From Mesorhizobium sp. RMAD-H1 (GTDB taxonomy: Bacteria; Pseudomonadota; Alphaproteobacteria; Rhizobiales; Rhizobiaceae), in contig NZ_JACHWN010000001.1 of assembly GCF_014191375.1 (NCBI RefSeq), positions 868,001 to 932,000 on the forward strand: DNA of 64,000 nucleotides, given 5' to 3'. The translations under genes were made by a program, and so were the position numbers. Below, in pieces: positions 12,477 to 20,821 of the stretch (within the stretch, counting starts at the first letter, position 1; each line of letters begins with the position of its first letter). Below the pieces are notes generated by a model. That model saw only the letters and a program-made list of their open reading frames with translations. It did no database searches and was not told the origin of the DNA.

Positions 12477-12863
12477 CTACTGGCCGTTCTGCTTGAGATA
12501 GGCGATGAGATTGGTGATATCGGCCTCGTCCTTCAAACCGGCGAAGGCCATTTTCGTGCCTTTCACCTTGGCTTTCGGGCTGTGCAGATAATCGCGCAGG
12601 GCGGCATCGTCCCAGACGAGCCCCTCTTCCCCTGCCTTCACCATTGCCGGAGAATACTTGAAACCGGGATGCGTGCCTGCCTTCCGGCCCATAACGCCGT
12701 GCAGCGACGGGCCGATCTTGTTCTTGTCCGAATCCACGACATGGCAGGCCGTGCACTTCTTGAAAACGGTTGCTCCGGCTGTTGCATCCCCCTCCTGGGC
12801 GCGCGCTCCGGTGGCGCCAAGAATTGCAACTGATACGCCGATCAGAAGGACTGAATACCGCAT
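12477..12863 (-). CDS. Periplasmic class I cytochrome c (c2/c550-like)
   Basis: This 128 aa protein has an N-terminal signal peptide ending in ATGARAQ (cleavage near residue 22) and one heme site, KKCTACHVVD, at about residues 35-44. The cytochrome c2-type loop KIGPSLHGVMGRKAG and the Met-ligand region KVKGTKMAFAGLKD follow. GGAGATG-type sequence precedes the ATG at 12863. Small cytochromes of this class take electrons from XoxG-type cytochromes and deliver them to terminal oxidases. It sits between the cbb and xox blocks and is transcribed alone, so that partner role is inferred. Confidence 0.9.
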   Translation of the reverse strand: MRYSVLLIGVSVAILGATGARAQEGDATAGATVFKKCTACHVVDSDKNKIGPSLHGVMGRKAGTHPGFKYSPAMVKAGEEGLVWDDAALRDYLHSPKAKVKGTKMAFAGLKDEADITNLIAYLKQNGQ

Positions 12864-13237
12864 GGCATCTCCTCATTTTTTCGCCAAGGGTGCCCTAGAC
12901 GAAGCTGCCGCCGATCCGATCCATGGAACGACGACCGCTCTGTTGGACCGCCGGGATTGCCTGCCGGCAACGCCGTGGGTCGCCGGAAAAATTACGTGTT
13001 GGGGGCAATAAGTCAATGTTCCCTAGAAGAATTCCATTTGGCGGGGCTGCGGCAATTTCGCATATGACCGGGCAATCCAGGAATGCCCGGATTGACGGGA
13101 CTGATGCGGGATCGTAGGCTGGCGGACAGTTTCTCATCCGGGCACCTTGAGAAATCCTGAGCCGGAATGGTTGCAGCCATCGCATCGCCGCTCGACTGGC
13201 ACGATGCAGCTGAAGCCGGCGGATTGAAGGTGCCGAC
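12864..13237. other. Intergenic region, divergent promoters presumed
   Basis: These 374 bp lie between the minus-strand cytochrome gene and the plus-strand small gene at 13238. ORFs crossing it are short and match no family I know. I see no clear operator, repeat or sigma-54 site. It presumably holds both promoters. Confidence 0.5.
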
Positions 13238-13447
13238 ATGGATGTAATCGATCTCGTCCTGACCATCTGCCTTGTATCGAACCCGTCGAACTGCCGGGAA
13301 GAACGGTTGCATTTCGAAAACCGTGGCAGCCTCAACATTTGCGTCTTTACCGCCCCGACCGAAATCGCCAAATGGGCGCAGGAACATCCCAATCATCGCG
13401 TCGTGCGCTGGAAGTGCACCTATCCGAGCGAAGAACGTACGCTTTGA
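13238..13447 (+). CDS. Small conserved-looking protein, function unknown
   Basis: This 69 aa ORF begins MDVIDLVLTICLVSNPSNCR and ends WAQEHPNHRVVRWKCTYPSE. It has three cysteines (residues 11, 19, about 35) plus one near the C-terminus, and no obvious membrane segment beyond the hydrophobic N-terminus. I recall similar short proteins with the pattern CREE...HP.WRV.RW.C in rhizobial genomes, which supports it as a real gene. It starts the run leading into the ABC transporter, with 25 bp to the next start. No function can be assigned. Confidence 0.6.
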   Translation: MDVIDLVLTICLVSNPSNCREERLHFENRGSLNICVFTAPTEIAKWAQEHPNHRVVRWKCTYPSEERTL

Positions 13448-13472
13448 GGGAAGGGGATGGCGGGAGGAGACC

Positions 13473-14462
13473 GTGACCGACAGGCAGAAAGGCGGATTGC
13501 CGCTCAGGCTGATCATCGCCACCATTTGGGCCATTGGCTTCATGTCGCCGGCGCCGGCCGCCGAAAGCGTGCGCGTCGGTGTCCTGAAATTCGGCACGGT
13601 CAATTGGGAGCTCGACACGATCAAGGCCCATGGGCTGGACGAAAAGAACGGCGTCAGCATAGACGTCCGCTTCTTCGCCGGAGAGGATGCGACCAATGTG
13701 GCGCTGATGGCCGGCGCTATCGACGTGATGGTGTCGGACTGGCTGTGGGTGTCGCGCCAGCGCAGTGCCGGCGAGGACCTGACCTTTGTTCCTTATTCGA
13801 CATCGGTCGGCGCGATGATGGTCGCAGGCAGTTCCCCGATCAAAAGCCTGGCGGACCTGAAGGGCAGGAAGATCGGTGTCGCCGGCGGGCCGCTCGACAA
13901 GAGCTGGCTCCTCATCCGGGGGCTGGCGCGGGACAAATTCTCGCTCGATCTTGCCGGCGAAAACGAGATCGTCTATGGCGCGCCGCCGCTCCTTGCCGAA
14001 AAGGCGCGGCAGGGCGAGTTCGATGCGGTGCTGAATTTCTGGCAGTTCTGCGCCCGGCTCGAAGCCGACGGTTTTCGCCGGCTGGTCAGCGCCAATGAGG
14101 CGGCAAGCGCGCTCGGCGCCACCGGCGATGTCGCGGCGATCGGCTACGTCTTCCACGAGAAATGGGCGCAGGACCATTCCCGGGCGATAGAAGGTTTTCT
14201 CAGGGCGAGCGGCGAAGCCAAGGCGCTGCTCGAGCGCTCGGACGAGGAATGGCTGCGGCTTGCTCCCGTTATCCGGGCCGAGGGGCGTGAACTCGACATT
14301 CTCCGCGATCGCTATCGCGAAGGCATCCCGGATCGCACCATCGACGAGGAGGAAGAGGACGCGGCGAGGCTCCATGCGGTTCTGGCGAGACTCGGTGGAG
14401 AGCAGCTTGTCGGCCCCGGAAGGGCACTGGCGCCCGGCACCTTCTGGAGGGCACGCGAATGA
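13473..14462 (+). CDS. ABC transporter periplasmic binding protein, NitT/TauT (SsuA) type
   Basis: This 329 aa protein starts at a GTG at 13473, with GGGAGGAGA 2-3 bases upstream. A hydrophobic signal segment (LRLIIATIWAIGFMSPAPAA) ends near residue 30. The mature protein opens ESVRVGVLKFGTVNWELDTI and has AGAIDVMVSDWLWVSRQR and KIGVAGGPLDKSW, typical of NMT1/SsuA-type solute receptors. It overlaps the permease by 4 bp (ATGA). Its place in the xox block suggests a substrate tied to methanol oxidation, but the ligand cannot be read from sequence. Confidence 0.85.
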   Translation: MTDRQKGGLPLRLIIATIWAIGFMSPAPAAESVRVGVLKFGTVNWELDTIKAHGLDEKNGVSIDVRFFAGEDATNVALMAGAIDVMVSDWLWVSRQRSAGEDLTFVPYSTSVGAMMVAGSSPIKSLADLKGRKIGVAGGPLDKSWLLIRGLARDKFSLDLAGENEIVYGAPPLLAEKARQGEFDAVLNFWQFCARLEADGFRRLVSANEAASALGATGDVAAIGYVFHEKWAQDHSRAIEGFLRASGEAKALLERSDEEWLRLAPVIRAEGRELDILRDRYREGIPDRTIDEEEEDAARLHAVLARLGGEQLVGPGRALAPGTFWRARE

Positions 14463-15280
14463 CGCTGATATCCGGGAACCGGCTCTCGTCAGGCAAAACC
14501 GCTTCAGGACGCGCGGCCGAGCGGCGAAAGGTGGCGGCGGTGGTCACGATGCTGTTTTCCTTCGCGGCCCTGCTCGCCCTCTGGCAGGTCGCGGCCAGCC
14601 TGTGGCCGAGCCGCTCCTTTCCGACGCCCGTCATCGTTTTCGACACCTTCATTGCCGAGACCGTCAGCGGTGATCTGCCCTATCATCTCGGCATCACGCT
14701 GTGGCGCGTCGCCGCTGCTTTTTTCCTCGCCATGATCATCGGCTCGGCGATCGGCATCCTTCTGGGAAGCCGGCGGCATCTTGACCAGTTCTTCAATCCC
14801 TGGGTGACGCTTTTTCTCAACATTCCCGCATTGGTCATCATCGTCCTCGCCTATGTCTGGTTCGGCCTCAACGAGGCGGCGGCGATCGGCGCGGTGGCGG
14901 TCAACAAGATCCCCAACGTGGTCGTCACCATGCGCGAGGGGACCCGGGCCATCGACCCGCGGTTCTCAGAAATGGCGGCGGTCTATCGCTTCGGGCCCCT
15001 CGACAGGCTCAGGCATGTCGTGCTGCCGCAACTGCAGCCTTATTTCGCCGCCGCCTCGCGCTCCGGCATTTCGCTGATCTGGAAGATCGTCCTTGTCGTC
15101 GAGCTGCTCGGCCGCTCGAACGGCGTCGGCTTCCAGATCCATTTGTTCTTTCAACTCTTCGATGTCGCGGCGATTCTTGCCTATACGCTCGCCTTCGTCG
15201 CGGTGATGCTCCTCATCGAATTTGCCCTGGTACAGCCCCTTGAACATGCATCCACACGCTGGCGCCGCCGCGCGGCTTAA
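14459..15280 (+). CDS. ABC transporter permease, NitT/TauT (SsuC) type
   Basis: This 273 aa integral membrane protein has about six hydrophobic segments, including MLFSFAALLALWQVAASLW, LFLNIPALVIIVLAYVWFG and YTLAFVAVMLLIEFALV. The cytoplasmic EAA-type loop that contacts the ATPase is around EGTRAIDPRFSEMAAVYRFG (about residues 160-179). It starts in the stop of the binding-protein gene and overlaps the ATPase gene by 35 bp. Import of the same unknown ligand is expected. Confidence 0.88.
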   Translation: MTLISGNRLSSGKTASGRAAERRKVAAVVTMLFSFAALLALWQVAASLWPSRSFPTPVIVFDTFIAETVSGDLPYHLGITLWRVAAAFFLAMIIGSAIGILLGSRRHLDQFFNPWVTLFLNIPALVIIVLAYVWFGLNEAAAIGAVAVNKIPNVVVTMREGTRAIDPRFSEMAAVYRFGPLDRLRHVVLPQLQPYFAAASRSGISLIWKIVLVVELLGRSNGVGFQIHLFFQLFDVAAILAYTLAFVAVMLLIEFALVQPLEHASTRWRRRAA

Positions 15281-15989
15281 GGTCGATATTGCGAGAAAAT
15301 CCTTCCGCGCGTCGAACGGCGGCGCATTCGATGTGCTGCGCGATCTCTCCTTCGAGGTGAGTGAGAACGAATTCGCCTGCATTCTCGGGCCGTCCGGCTG
15401 TGGCAAGACCACCACGCTGCGCATCCTGCTTGGGCTCGATACGGATTACGAGGGATCGTTCCAGTTGCCCGGAGAGGGCGGGGCACGGATCGGCGCGGTA
15501 TTCCAGGAGCCGCTGCTTCTGCCCTGGCGCACCGTGGAGCAGAATGTCCGGCTGGCCCTGCCGCTGGATCTGCGCGGCCGCAATCTCGACAGTCTCTTCA
15601 ACAGCCTCGGCCTGAAGGAGATGCGCGGCTTCTATCCCGGGGAATTGTCGCTTGGCCTGGCCCGCCGGGCGGCGCTCGCACGGGCGATCGCGATTGATCC
15701 CGATATCCTGCTGCTCGACGAGCCATTCGTCTCGCTGGACGAGCCGACGGCCCAGCAATTGCGGCATCTGCTGCTGGCGGTCTGGTCGGAACGGCCGACC
15801 ACCGCGCTGATGGTGACGCACAATCTCCGCGAGGCGATCATGCTGTCGGACAGGATCATCGTCCTGTCGGAACGGCCCTCTCATGTGATCGGTACGTTCG
15901 ACATCAAGCTGCCGCGGCAATACCGCAGCGACCAGGTGAAAATGGATCTGCTGCGCTCCTTCAACCGCAAATTCCCGGATCGGATATAG
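15246..15989 (+). CDS. ABC transporter ATPase, NitT/TauT (SsuB) type
   Basis: This 247 aa ATPase has Walker A ILGPSGCGKTTTLRILLGLD, Q-loop AVFQEPLLLPWRT, a modified signature FYPGELSLGLARRAALARAI, Walker B DPDILLLDEPFVSLDEPT and the switch His in ALMVTHNLREAI. The signature reads ELSLG instead of LSGGM/Q, a departure from the consensus that may still be functional. The ATG at 15246 lies within the permease gene. It is 3 bp upstream of the metallohydrolase gene, so one operon is likely. Confidence 0.88.
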   Translation: MHPHAGAAARLKVDIARKSFRASNGGAFDVLRDLSFEVSENEFACILGPSGCGKTTTLRILLGLDTDYEGSFQLPGEGGARIGAVFQEPLLLPWRTVEQNVRLALPLDLRGRNLDSLFNSLGLKEMRGFYPGELSLGLARRAALARAIAIDPDILLLDEPFVSLDEPTAQQLRHLLLAVWSERPTTALMVTHNLREAIMLSDRIIVLSERPSHVIGTFDIKLPRQYRSDQVKMDLLRSFNRKFPDRI

Positions 15990-15992
15990 GCC

Positions 15993-16961
15993 ATGGCACA
16001 GGCACCGCACCGGCGAACCATCCTGAAGCATGGGCTGGCGCTGGCGGCTGCGGGCCTCCTGCCGATGAGCGCTCCCTTATCGCGGCCGGCATTTGCCGCG
16101 GGAGAGGCTTTGCCGGTCAAGGAGATGGCCGACGGGATCTTTGCCTTTGCCGGTACCAATGGGCTGATGACGCAGGCCAATCGAGGCGAGATCTGCAATG
16201 TGGGGTTCATCATCGGCGATGAGGCGGTCGCGGTCGTCGACAGCGGCGGCAGCGTCGCGGAGGGAAGGGCGCTGATCGCCGCTATCCGCGCCGTCACCGA
16301 TCGGCCGATCCGCTACCTCGTCAACACGCACATGCATCCCGACCATTGCTTCGGCAATGCCGCATTCGCCGATACGGGCGCGGTCGTCATCGGCCATCGC
16401 AACCTGCCGCGCGCTCTGGCGAGCCGGGGCGAGTTCTATCTCATGAGCTACCGCGAAAGCATGGGCGAGGCGCTGATGCGGGAGATCAGGATCATTCCTC
16501 CGACCAGGCTGGTCGACAATGAGGAAACGCTCGATCTGGGCGGCAGGATCATCCGGTTGAAGGCCTGGAAAACGGCCCATACCGACAATGATCTGACGGT
16601 TTTCGACGAGAAAACGGAAGTTCTTTTCACCGGCGACCTCTGTTTCCTCCGCCATCTGCCGACGCTGGACGGCTCGCTCACCGGCTGGATCGGGCAACTG
16701 GAACCCTTGCAGGCGGTAAGGGCGAAGCTTGCCATTCCCGGCCACGGGCCTGTTCCCGCCGAATGGCCCGATGCGCTCGAACCGCAGCGGCGCTATTTCG
16801 AGGTGCTGGCGCATGATATCCGCGCGGCGATCGCCGTCGGCGTGCCGATTGGGGATGCGGTCAGGACGGCCGCGCAGAGCGAGCGCGGCAGCTGGGCCCT
16901 TTTCGACGAGCATAATGCCCGCAACGCGACCGCCGCCTATGCCGAGCTGGAATGGGAGTAG
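15993..16961 (+). CDS. Quinoprotein-associated metallo-beta-lactamase fold hydrolase
   Basis: This 322 aa protein has a twin-arginine-like signal (RRTILKHGLALAAAGLLPM, then ARPAFA-like cleavage near residue 35), so it is exported, probably folded. The metal site NTHMHPDHCFGN (HxHxDH variant with His-Met-His-Pro-Asp-His) is at about residues 111-122; later metal residues are in KTAHTDNDLTVF, FTGDLCF and IPGHGPV. This matches the quinoprotein relay system zinc metallohydrolase families found beside PQQ dehydrogenases. The substrate is unknown. It lies 3 bp after the ABC ATPase gene. Confidence 0.85.
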   Translation: MAQAPHRRTILKHGLALAAAGLLPMSAPLSRPAFAAGEALPVKEMADGIFAFAGTNGLMTQANRGEICNVGFIIGDEAVAVVDSGGSVAEGRALIAAIRAVTDRPIRYLVNTHMHPDHCFGNAAFADTGAVVIGHRNLPRALASRGEFYLMSYRESMGEALMREIRIIPPTRLVDNEETLDLGGRIIRLKAWKTAHTDNDLTVFDEKTEVLFTGDLCFLRHLPTLDGSLTGWIGQLEPLQAVRAKLAIPGHGPVPAEWPDALEPQRRYFEVLAHDIRAAIAVGVPIGDAVRTAAQSERGSWALFDEHNARNATAAYAELEWE

Positions 16962-17044
16962 GGCTGGTTGATTTGCCAGGCCGGCGCGCGCAGTGGTATG
17001 ATGGATCTTGGCCGGGCACCGCCAATCATATGGTGGAGGCAGAG

Positions 17045-17908
17045 ATGAACCCCCAACCGCATCGAACGCGCAAGCTGCGCGAGTGCCTGAGTCTGGCTCT
17101 GTTCGCTGTCCTCTTCGGCGCGGTCCCGATACCGCCCCTTCAGGCGCAGGAGACCAGCGTTCCCGAGAGCGCAACGTGGAGCGGCTTGAAGCCCGACGTC
17201 TTCGGCGACAGGACGATAGAGGCCGCGCATGGAATTATCACCATCGAGGCGCCGAAACGCGCCGAAGATGCGGCGATCGTACCCGTCGATCTCCACTTCA
17301 ATTCCGGCAAGGCGGCGGCCCGGATCAAGGCCGTCACGCTGATCGTCGATGAAAATCCGTCCCCCGTGGCGGCCGTGTTCAAGTTCGGGCCGGATGCGGG
17401 GGTGACGCATCTGGCCACCAGGCTGCGCGTCAACGCCTATTCCTATGTGCGTGCCATCGCCGAGACCGAGGACGGCAGGCTCCATATGACGCAGACCTTC
17501 GTCAAGGCTTCCGGCGGCTGTTCCGCGCCCGCCATGAAGAACCAGGAGGAGGCGATGGCTTCGCTGGGAAAGATGAAACTGCGGGTATTCCCGCTGAAAG
17601 CCTCAGGCACGGAGGCGATGAACCGTGCGACCGAGATGCAGTTGATGATCCGCCATCCGAACAATTCCGGGCTGCAGATGGACCAGCTCACCCGCTATTA
17701 CATCCCGGCCCATTTCGTCCAGGGGCTGACGATCTCGCAGGGCAAGCGGCTGATCATGACCATGGAAGGCGGCATCTCCATCTCCGAGGACCCGAATTTC
17801 CGGTTCGAATTCAATTCGAATCCGGGCGAGGATATCCGGGTGGAGGCGATCGATACCGAAGGGATGAAGTTCGAGAAGCAATGGCCTTCCGAGCCATCCG
17901 CGCTTTGA
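17045..17908 (+). CDS. Quinoprotein dehydrogenase-associated SoxYZ-like carrier
   Basis: This 287 aa protein has a signal peptide (LSLALFAVLFGAVPIPPLQA, cut near residue 35). The SoxY-like half runs to about residue 165 and ends in FVKASGGCSAPAMK, whose Cys corresponds to the SoxY carrier cysteine although it is not C-terminal. The SoxZ-like half follows (MKLRVFPLKASG to the end). GGAGGCAGAG before the ATG at 17045 sets the start. Such fused SoxYZ proteins occur with XoxF-type dehydrogenases; the cargo is not known. It ends the plus-strand run begun at 13238. Confidence 0.85.
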   Translation: MNPQPHRTRKLRECLSLALFAVLFGAVPIPPLQAQETSVPESATWSGLKPDVFGDRTIEAAHGIITIEAPKRAEDAAIVPVDLHFNSGKAAARIKAVTLIVDENPSPVAAVFKFGPDAGVTHLATRLRVNAYSYVRAIAETEDGRLHMTQTFVKASGGCSAPAMKNQEEAMASLGKMKLRVFPLKASGTEAMNRATEMQLMIRHPNNSGLQMDQLTRYYIPAHFVQGLTISQGKRLIMTMEGGISISEDPNFRFEFNSNPGEDIRVEAIDTEGMKFEKQWPSEPSAL

Positions 17909-18001
17909 GCCTTTCCCAGCCGAATGGAACATGGCTGAGCCGGCGGGCGCGCCCGAATCGACCGGGACGCGAGAATTTGCAGTCCTCTGCGTGACAGCCG
18001 C

Positions 18002-18346
18002 TCAGAAACACCGCACGTCAGCTTCCGCCTGGGCGCGCTTGAGGTCGGTGATGGCTGCTTTTGCCGGGGCGCTCTGACGGAAGATGACGCCCCTTTCTCC
18101 CGGAACGAGCCCCATCCCCTTGAAGGTTTCAGCGGTGACATAGCGGTCATAGGGAAGAACGGAGGCGATCACGTCGATCGAACAGGAGCACCGTCGGAGA
18201 TTGTCGCGGTTCTCGCCATTGGCCTTCATGCAGCCATAGACATATTCGGCGAGCACCTCGGTCGGATAATCCGGCGCTGCCTTCGCAGTTGCACAAAACG
18301 CAGCCATTGTCGCGGCGGCGAAAACGATCCTCACAAATCCAGCCAT
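18002..18346 (-). CDS. Secreted cysteine-containing protein, function unknown
   Basis: This 114 aa protein has a signal peptide (FVRIVFAAATMAAFCATAKA) and a short mature domain with VYGCMKANGE, LRRCSCSID and a C-terminal DVRCF. Four cysteines after the signal could form two disulfides. The minus-strand GGGAGG at about 18356-18361 fits the ATG at 18346 better than the GTG six bases upstream. It lies opposite to its neighbours between the SoxYZ-like gene and xoxF. I have seen similar small secreted proteins near xoxF in rhizobia, but no function is known to me. Confidence 0.65.
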   Translation of the reverse strand: MAGFVRIVFAAATMAAFCATAKAAPDYPTEVLAEYVYGCMKANGENRDNLRRCSCSIDVIASVLPYDRYVTAETFKGMGLVPGERGVIFRQSAPAKAAITDLKRAQAEADVRCF

Positions 18347-18799
18347 GGTCACGGCCTCCCTGCCGGCTTACCCGCTTCGGAGTAGAATTTACCCCATATC
18401 TGGCGAGGATAGCTGCCAGAAAGAAGAAGTCCGGGGTGTTTAAATAGCGTCGTCGACTCCGACAAATGCATCTCAAATAATAATCCGGAAGAAGTGGATG
18501 TTGCGATGCGAAAATGTGAGTGCATCGCAGCAAATATTAATTGATAAAGATGCTTGCACAAAGCATTTCAATCTCCTATCGTTCAATTGTTTCCGGCTTC
18601 AAGGACGTTACCGTCAAGGGAGTGGTGACAGTCTTCGCAGGCCAAGCGGGGTGGGTGGTAACGGTGCCCTCCGCACGCCTTGGCTTCGGTCGTGACACGC
18701 TGCCGGAAATACTTCCCATTTACGTGAACTGAGGGGCACGGGATGCTTGAGGAGGCATCCCCCTGAAGGTTCATCGAGAGGATCTCAAGGGAGGATTTC
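18347..18799. promoter_or_regulatory. xoxF upstream region with two inverted repeats
   Basis: These 453 bp contain TGCGATGC (18502-18509) with GCATCGCA (18522-18529), 12 bases apart, and ATGCTT (18550-18555) with AAGCAT (18561-18566), 5 bases apart, in an AT-rich tract. They are candidate operators for xoxF, which is usually strongly controlled by lanthanides and C1 substrates. A short ORF at 18541-18732 has no ribosome site and no family and is not called. The xoxF ribosome site is AAGGGAGG at 18788-18795. Confidence 0.5.
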
Positions 18800-20632
18800 A
18801 TGCGTGTACACAAGCATTTCATGGCAGTTGCGTTGGCTGCGACGGCCTTGTCGCTATCTCAGGCGGCAGGTGCGTTGGCCAATGATGAACTGCAAAGTAT
18901 GGCTGCTGACGCCAAGAACTGGGTGATGCAGACCGGCGATTATGCCAATACCCGTTATTCCAAGCTGAACAAGATCAACAAGGATAATGTCAAGAACCTC
19001 CAGGTCGCCTGGACGTTCTCGACCGGCGTGCTCCGCGGACACGAAGGCGGCCCGCTGATCATCGGCGACGTCATGTATGTCCATGCGCCGTTCCCGAACA
19101 CGGTCTATGCCCTCGATCTCAACAATGACGGCAAGATCCTCTGGAAATATGAGCCGAAACAGGACGCCAACGTCATTCCGATCATGTGCTGCGATACGGT
19201 CAATCGCGGCGTGGCCTATGGCCACGGCAAGATCTTCCTGTATCAGGCCGATACGACGCTCGTCGCGCTCGACGCCAAGACCGGCGAGGTCGCCTGGTCC
19301 GTGAAGAACGGCAGCACGGTAGACGGCAGCACGGGTGAATCCGGAACCTCGGCGCCCATGGTCGTCAAGGACAAGGTCATCGTCGGCATATCCGGCGGCG
19401 AGTTTGGCGTCCGTGGTCACCTGACCGCCTATGACGTCAAGGACGGCAAGCAGGCCTGGCGGGCCTATTCCATGGGCTCGGATGAGGAAATGCTGGTCGA
19501 TCCGCAGAAGACGACGCATCTCGGCAAGCCGGTCGGCGAGGATTCCAGCCGCAAGACCTGGGAAGGCGACCAGTGGAAGATCGGCGGCGGAACGACATGG
19601 GGCTGGTATTCCTATGATCCGAAGCTGAACCTGATCTATTACGGCACGGGCAACCCGTCGACCTGGAACCCCAGCCAGCGGCCGGGCGACAATCGCTGGT
19701 CCATGACCATCATGGCCCGCGACGCCGATACCGGCATGGCCAAGTGGTTCTACCAGATGACCCCGCATGACGAGTGGGATTATGACGGCGTCAACGAGAT
19801 GATCCTGGTTGACGGCCTCGATTTCGAGGGTCAGCCCCGCGATGTGCTGGTGCATTTCGACCGCAACGGCTTCGCCTATACGATGGATCGTGCCACGGGC
19901 GAGCTGCTGGTTGCCAAGAAGTATGATCCGGTGGTCAACTGGGCGACCGAAGTCGTCATGGACAAGAACAGCGACCAGTATGGCCGGCCTCAGGTGGTCG
20001 ACAAATACTCGACGGCCAAGAACGGCGAAGACGTGAATACGACGGGCATCTGCCCGGCGGCGCTAGGCACGAAGGATCAGCAGCCGGCGGCCTATTCGCC
20101 CAAGACCAAGCTGTTCTACGTCCCGACGAACCACGTCTGCATGGACTATGAACCGTACCGGGTCAGCTATACGGCGGGCCAGCCTTATGTCGGTGCGACA
20201 TTGTCGATGTATCCGGCCCCCAACAGCCATGGCGGCATGGGCAACTTTATTGCCTGGGATGCGGCCAAGGGTGAGATCGTCTGGTCCAAGCCGGAGCAGT
20301 TCTCCGTCTGGTCGGGCGCGCTCGCGACGGACGGCGATATCGTGTTCTACGGCACGCTGGAAGGCTATCTGAAGGCGGTCGATAAGGACGGCAACGAACT
20401 CTACAAGTTCAAGACGCCGTCCGGCATCATCGGAAATGTCACCACTTACGAGCATAACGGCAAGCAATATGTGGCCGTTCTGTCGGGTGTTGGCGGCTGG
20501 GCGGGCATCGGTCTCGCGGCAGGTCTGACCAAGAGCACCGAGGGTCTCGGTGCGGTCGGCGGCTATGCGGGCCTGTCCGATTATACTGCACTGGGTGGTC
20601 AGCTGACCGTCTTCACGGTTCCCGACCAATAA
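18800..20632 (+). CDS. xoxF: Lanthanide-dependent PQQ methanol dehydrogenase XoxF
   Basis: This 610 aa precursor has a signal peptide ([20 protein letters not shown], cut near residue 27). Sequential PQQ beta-propeller blades carry W-docking motifs. The adjacent-cysteine disulfide is seen in [12 protein letters not shown] at about residues 128-139. The active site [13 protein letters not shown] at about residues 315-327 has Asp two residues after the catalytic Asp (Asp-Tyr-Asp), the hallmark separating XoxF from calcium MxaF, which has Ala there. GESGTSAP supplies the metal Glu. The expected reaction is periplasmic oxidation of methanol, and perhaps formaldehyde, with electrons going to XoxG. 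Confidence 0.97.
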   Translation: MRVHKHFMAVALAATALSLSQAAGALANDELQSMAADAKNWVMQTGDYANTRYSKLNKINKDNVKNLQVAWTFSTGVLRGHEGGPLIIGDVMYVHAPFPNTVYALDLNNDGKILWKYEPKQDANVIPIMCCDTVNRGVAYGHGKIFLYQADTTLVALDAKTGEVAWSVKNGSTVDGSTGESGTSAPMVVKDKVIVGISGGEFGVRGHLTAYDVKDGKQAWRAYSMGSDEEMLVDPQKTTHLGKPVGEDSSRKTWEGDQWKIGGGTTWGWYSYDPKLNLIYYGTGNPSTWNPSQRPGDNRWSMTIMARDADTGMAKWFYQMTPHDEWDYDGVNEMILVDGLDFEGQPRDVLVHFDRNGFAYTMDRATGELLVAKKYDPVVNWATEVVMDKNSDQYGRPQVVDKYSTAKNGEDVNTTGICPAALGTKDQQPAAYSPKTKLFYVPTNHVCMDYEPYRVSYTAGQPYVGATLSMYPAPNSHGGMGNFIAWDAAKGEIVWSKPEQFSVWSGALATDGDIVFYGTLEGYLKAVDKDGNELYKFKTPSGIIGNVTTYEHNGKQYVAVLSGVGGWAGIGLAAGLTKSTEGLGAVGGYAGLSDYTALGGQLTVFTVPDQ

Positions 20633-20682
20633 GGGAACGCGAAACCGGAAGGCCGAGCCTTGCTGGTGCAAGCCTTGATGAA

Positions 20683-20719
20683 GGAGCCGGGTCTGTCGGA
20701 CCACAGGCCCGGCTCCTTT
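20683..20719 (+). terminator. Intrinsic terminator after xoxF
   Basis: The 9-bp arms GGAGCCGGG (20683-20691) and CCCGGCTCC (20708-20716) are followed by TTTC. It lies 51 bases past the xoxF stop and should reduce read-through into xoxG, giving xoxF a much higher transcript level. The T-run is short. Confidence 0.7.
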
Positions 20720-20764
20720 CGCCGTCCAACCCCACGAACATGAACAAGCCACCGAGGGAGCAGC

Positions 20765-20821
20765 ATGAATGCATGTTGTTTCGAGTTTGGCATGCGAGGT
20801 CATGAATGCCCGTTCGGATGA
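20765..20821 (+). CDS. Cysteine-rich 18-aa ORF overlapping the xoxG start
   Basis: The ORF reads MNACCFEFGMRGHECPFG, with a strong GAGGGAG at 20754-20760 four bases before its ATG. Its TGA (20819-20821) overlaps the ATG at 20818 of the xoxG frame as ATGA, the classic coupling arrangement. It has three cysteines, one His and two Glu in 18 residues. It lies between the xoxF terminator and xoxG. It may be a leader peptide that sets xoxG translation, or a short metal-binding peptide. It is too short to assign a family and could be chance. Confidence 0.45.
   Translation: MNACCFEFGMRGHECPFG

Noticed and set aside
13180-13215. TGGCAC-containing sequence as a sigma-54 promoter
   Set aside because: The required TTGC element at the correct spacing is missing.
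18541-18732. Short plus-strand ORF in the xoxF upstream region
   Set aside because: No ribosome site, no recognisable motif, and it covers an inverted repeat; better read as regulatory sequence.
18800-20632. Assignment as calcium-dependent MxaF
   Set aside because: The active site has Asp two residues after the catalytic Asp (WDYD), which marks XoxF; no mxaI or mxaG is nearby.
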